Of a stretch of DNA of 64,000 nt, positions 63,613 to 64,000 are shown piece after piece. Position 1 is the stretch's first letter, and each line of letters starts with the position of its first letter. The notes below the pieces were generated by a model. The model made no database searches. It worked only from the letters and a program-made list of their open reading frames with translations, and was not told the origin of the DNA. This DNA is from Microbaculum marinisediminis (lineage in GTDB: Bacteria > Pseudomonadota > Alphaproteobacteria > Rhizobiales > Tepidamorphaceae), in assembly GCF_025397915.1 (NCBI RefSeq), contig NZ_JALIDZ010000001.1:434001-498000 (forward strand), read 5' to 3'. The position numbers and the translations under genes are program-made.

Positions 63613-64000
63613 CTATCCGACCAGGCTCGGTTTTCTCCCGACACTGCGAGAAACGATTTCGGAGGTCGACGTCACCACGCCGAACTGCGCGGCGATCTCG
63701 GTGACGACGCCATGTACCTGTTCTTCGCCGTATCCCCCCCTTGCCCTGCTGTCCGACGCGTCGGCGACGAACGCGGCGCGATGATTGCGATGATAAGCAT
63801 CAACCATCGTCGCCAGGCAACTCCCATCCGCCGTCAGTCCCGCGAGCAGGAAGTTGGGGCGCTCGAGGCTGTTGAGCAGAGTCGCGAAGGACTCGTTCGA
63901 ATAACAGGACGGCAGGGAGCGCTCGAACACCATCTCGTGCGGCCGGGGTCGGAATTCCTCGATCCAGTCCGCGAACGGCGTGGCGCGATTGAAAAAGGGC
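63613..64000 (-). CDS. isochorismatase-like hydrolase (5' end outside window)
   Basis: The frame is open to the window end, so only the C-terminal ~128 residues are visible. The Cys motif FLLAGLTADGSCLATMVDAY and the downstream helix with GVVTEIAAQFGVVTST match the isochorismatase fold; the N-terminal Asp and Lys parts lie outside. Substrate unknown. Confidence 0.72.
   Translation of the reverse strand, partial: PFFNRATPFADWIEEFRPRPHEMVFERSLPSCYSNESFATLLNSLERPNFLLAGLTADGSCLATMVDAYHRNHRAAFVADASDSRARGGYGEEQVHGVVTEIAAQFGVVTSTSEIVSRSVGRKPSLVG

Overview
The window is 64 kb of a GC-rich alphaproteobacterial chromosome, possibly Hyphomicrobiales-like; I do not name a species. The clade call rests on a class I lysyl-tRNA synthetase, a TauE/SafE gene coupled to an alphaproteobacterial TIGR02186-type membrane protein, a large PodJ-like polarity protein (coiled coil, TM, Sel1 repeats, peptidoglycan-binding domain) with CtrA-like and GANTC sites upstream, the ligase-associated helicase/PdeM repair pair, and a MerR-controlled beta-oxidation cluster. 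Most of the DNA is dense and operonic, with many ATGA/GTGA start-stop overlaps.

Layout. 1-2.9 kb: end of an HSL-type esterase coupled to a double-hotdog thioesterase, a periplasmic coiled-coil protein and a DsbA-fold isomerase. 3.0-10.9 kb: beta-oxidation operon on the minus strand (MerR regulator, two acyl-CoA dehydrogenases, thiolase, cupin, FadB-type multifunctional enzyme), with palindromic repeats in some gaps. 11.1-15.0 kb: PodJ-like protein. 15.2-22.8 kb: TauE/SafE transporter and partners, PdeM nuclease, methyltransferase, DEXH helicase, radical SAM protein. 23.0-32.9 kb: a 9.9-kb integrative element in tRNA-Gly(CCC), bounded by a perfect 52-bp direct repeat. It carries a tyrosine integrase, a protease/major-capsid fusion but no portal, terminase or tail genes, several small regulators, and an AAA ATPase plus subtilisin pair matching the IetAS anti-phage system. 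32.8-43.3 kb: glycosyltransferase whose 3' end now runs into the element, solute-binding protein, sterol-desaturase-like enzyme, a truncated globin coupled to a PAS-nucleotide cyclase, an S24 repressor coupled to an EamA transporter, a thermonuclease-like protein and lysK. 43.4-46.4 kb: an AT-rich three-gene island (XRE-ASCH, PIN-GNAT, P-loop kinase). 46.9-50.9 kb: catB, TerB-like, small membrane protein, HDAC-like deacetylase, MATE exporter. 51.1-54.0 kb: a second AT-rich island, an NYN nuclease translationally coupled to a NACHT-like NTPase. 54.4-57.2 kb: a TetR-controlled set (DUF1348-type, Tat-exported isochorismatase-like, YHS protein). 57.6-61.6 kb: cyoABCD quinol oxidase. 61.6-64 kb: arsC, pyrD, a DUF952-type gene and a partial isochorismatase-like gene.

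The best candidates for an undescribed system are the NYN/NACHT pair and the XRE-ASCH / PIN-GNAT / kinase operon. Both are compact, AT-rich, overlapping gene sets that join a nuclease-fold protein to a sensor-type or regulatory protein. The third point of interest is the capsid-carrying element with IetAS cargo. Domain calls come from reading motifs by eye; no database search was run.
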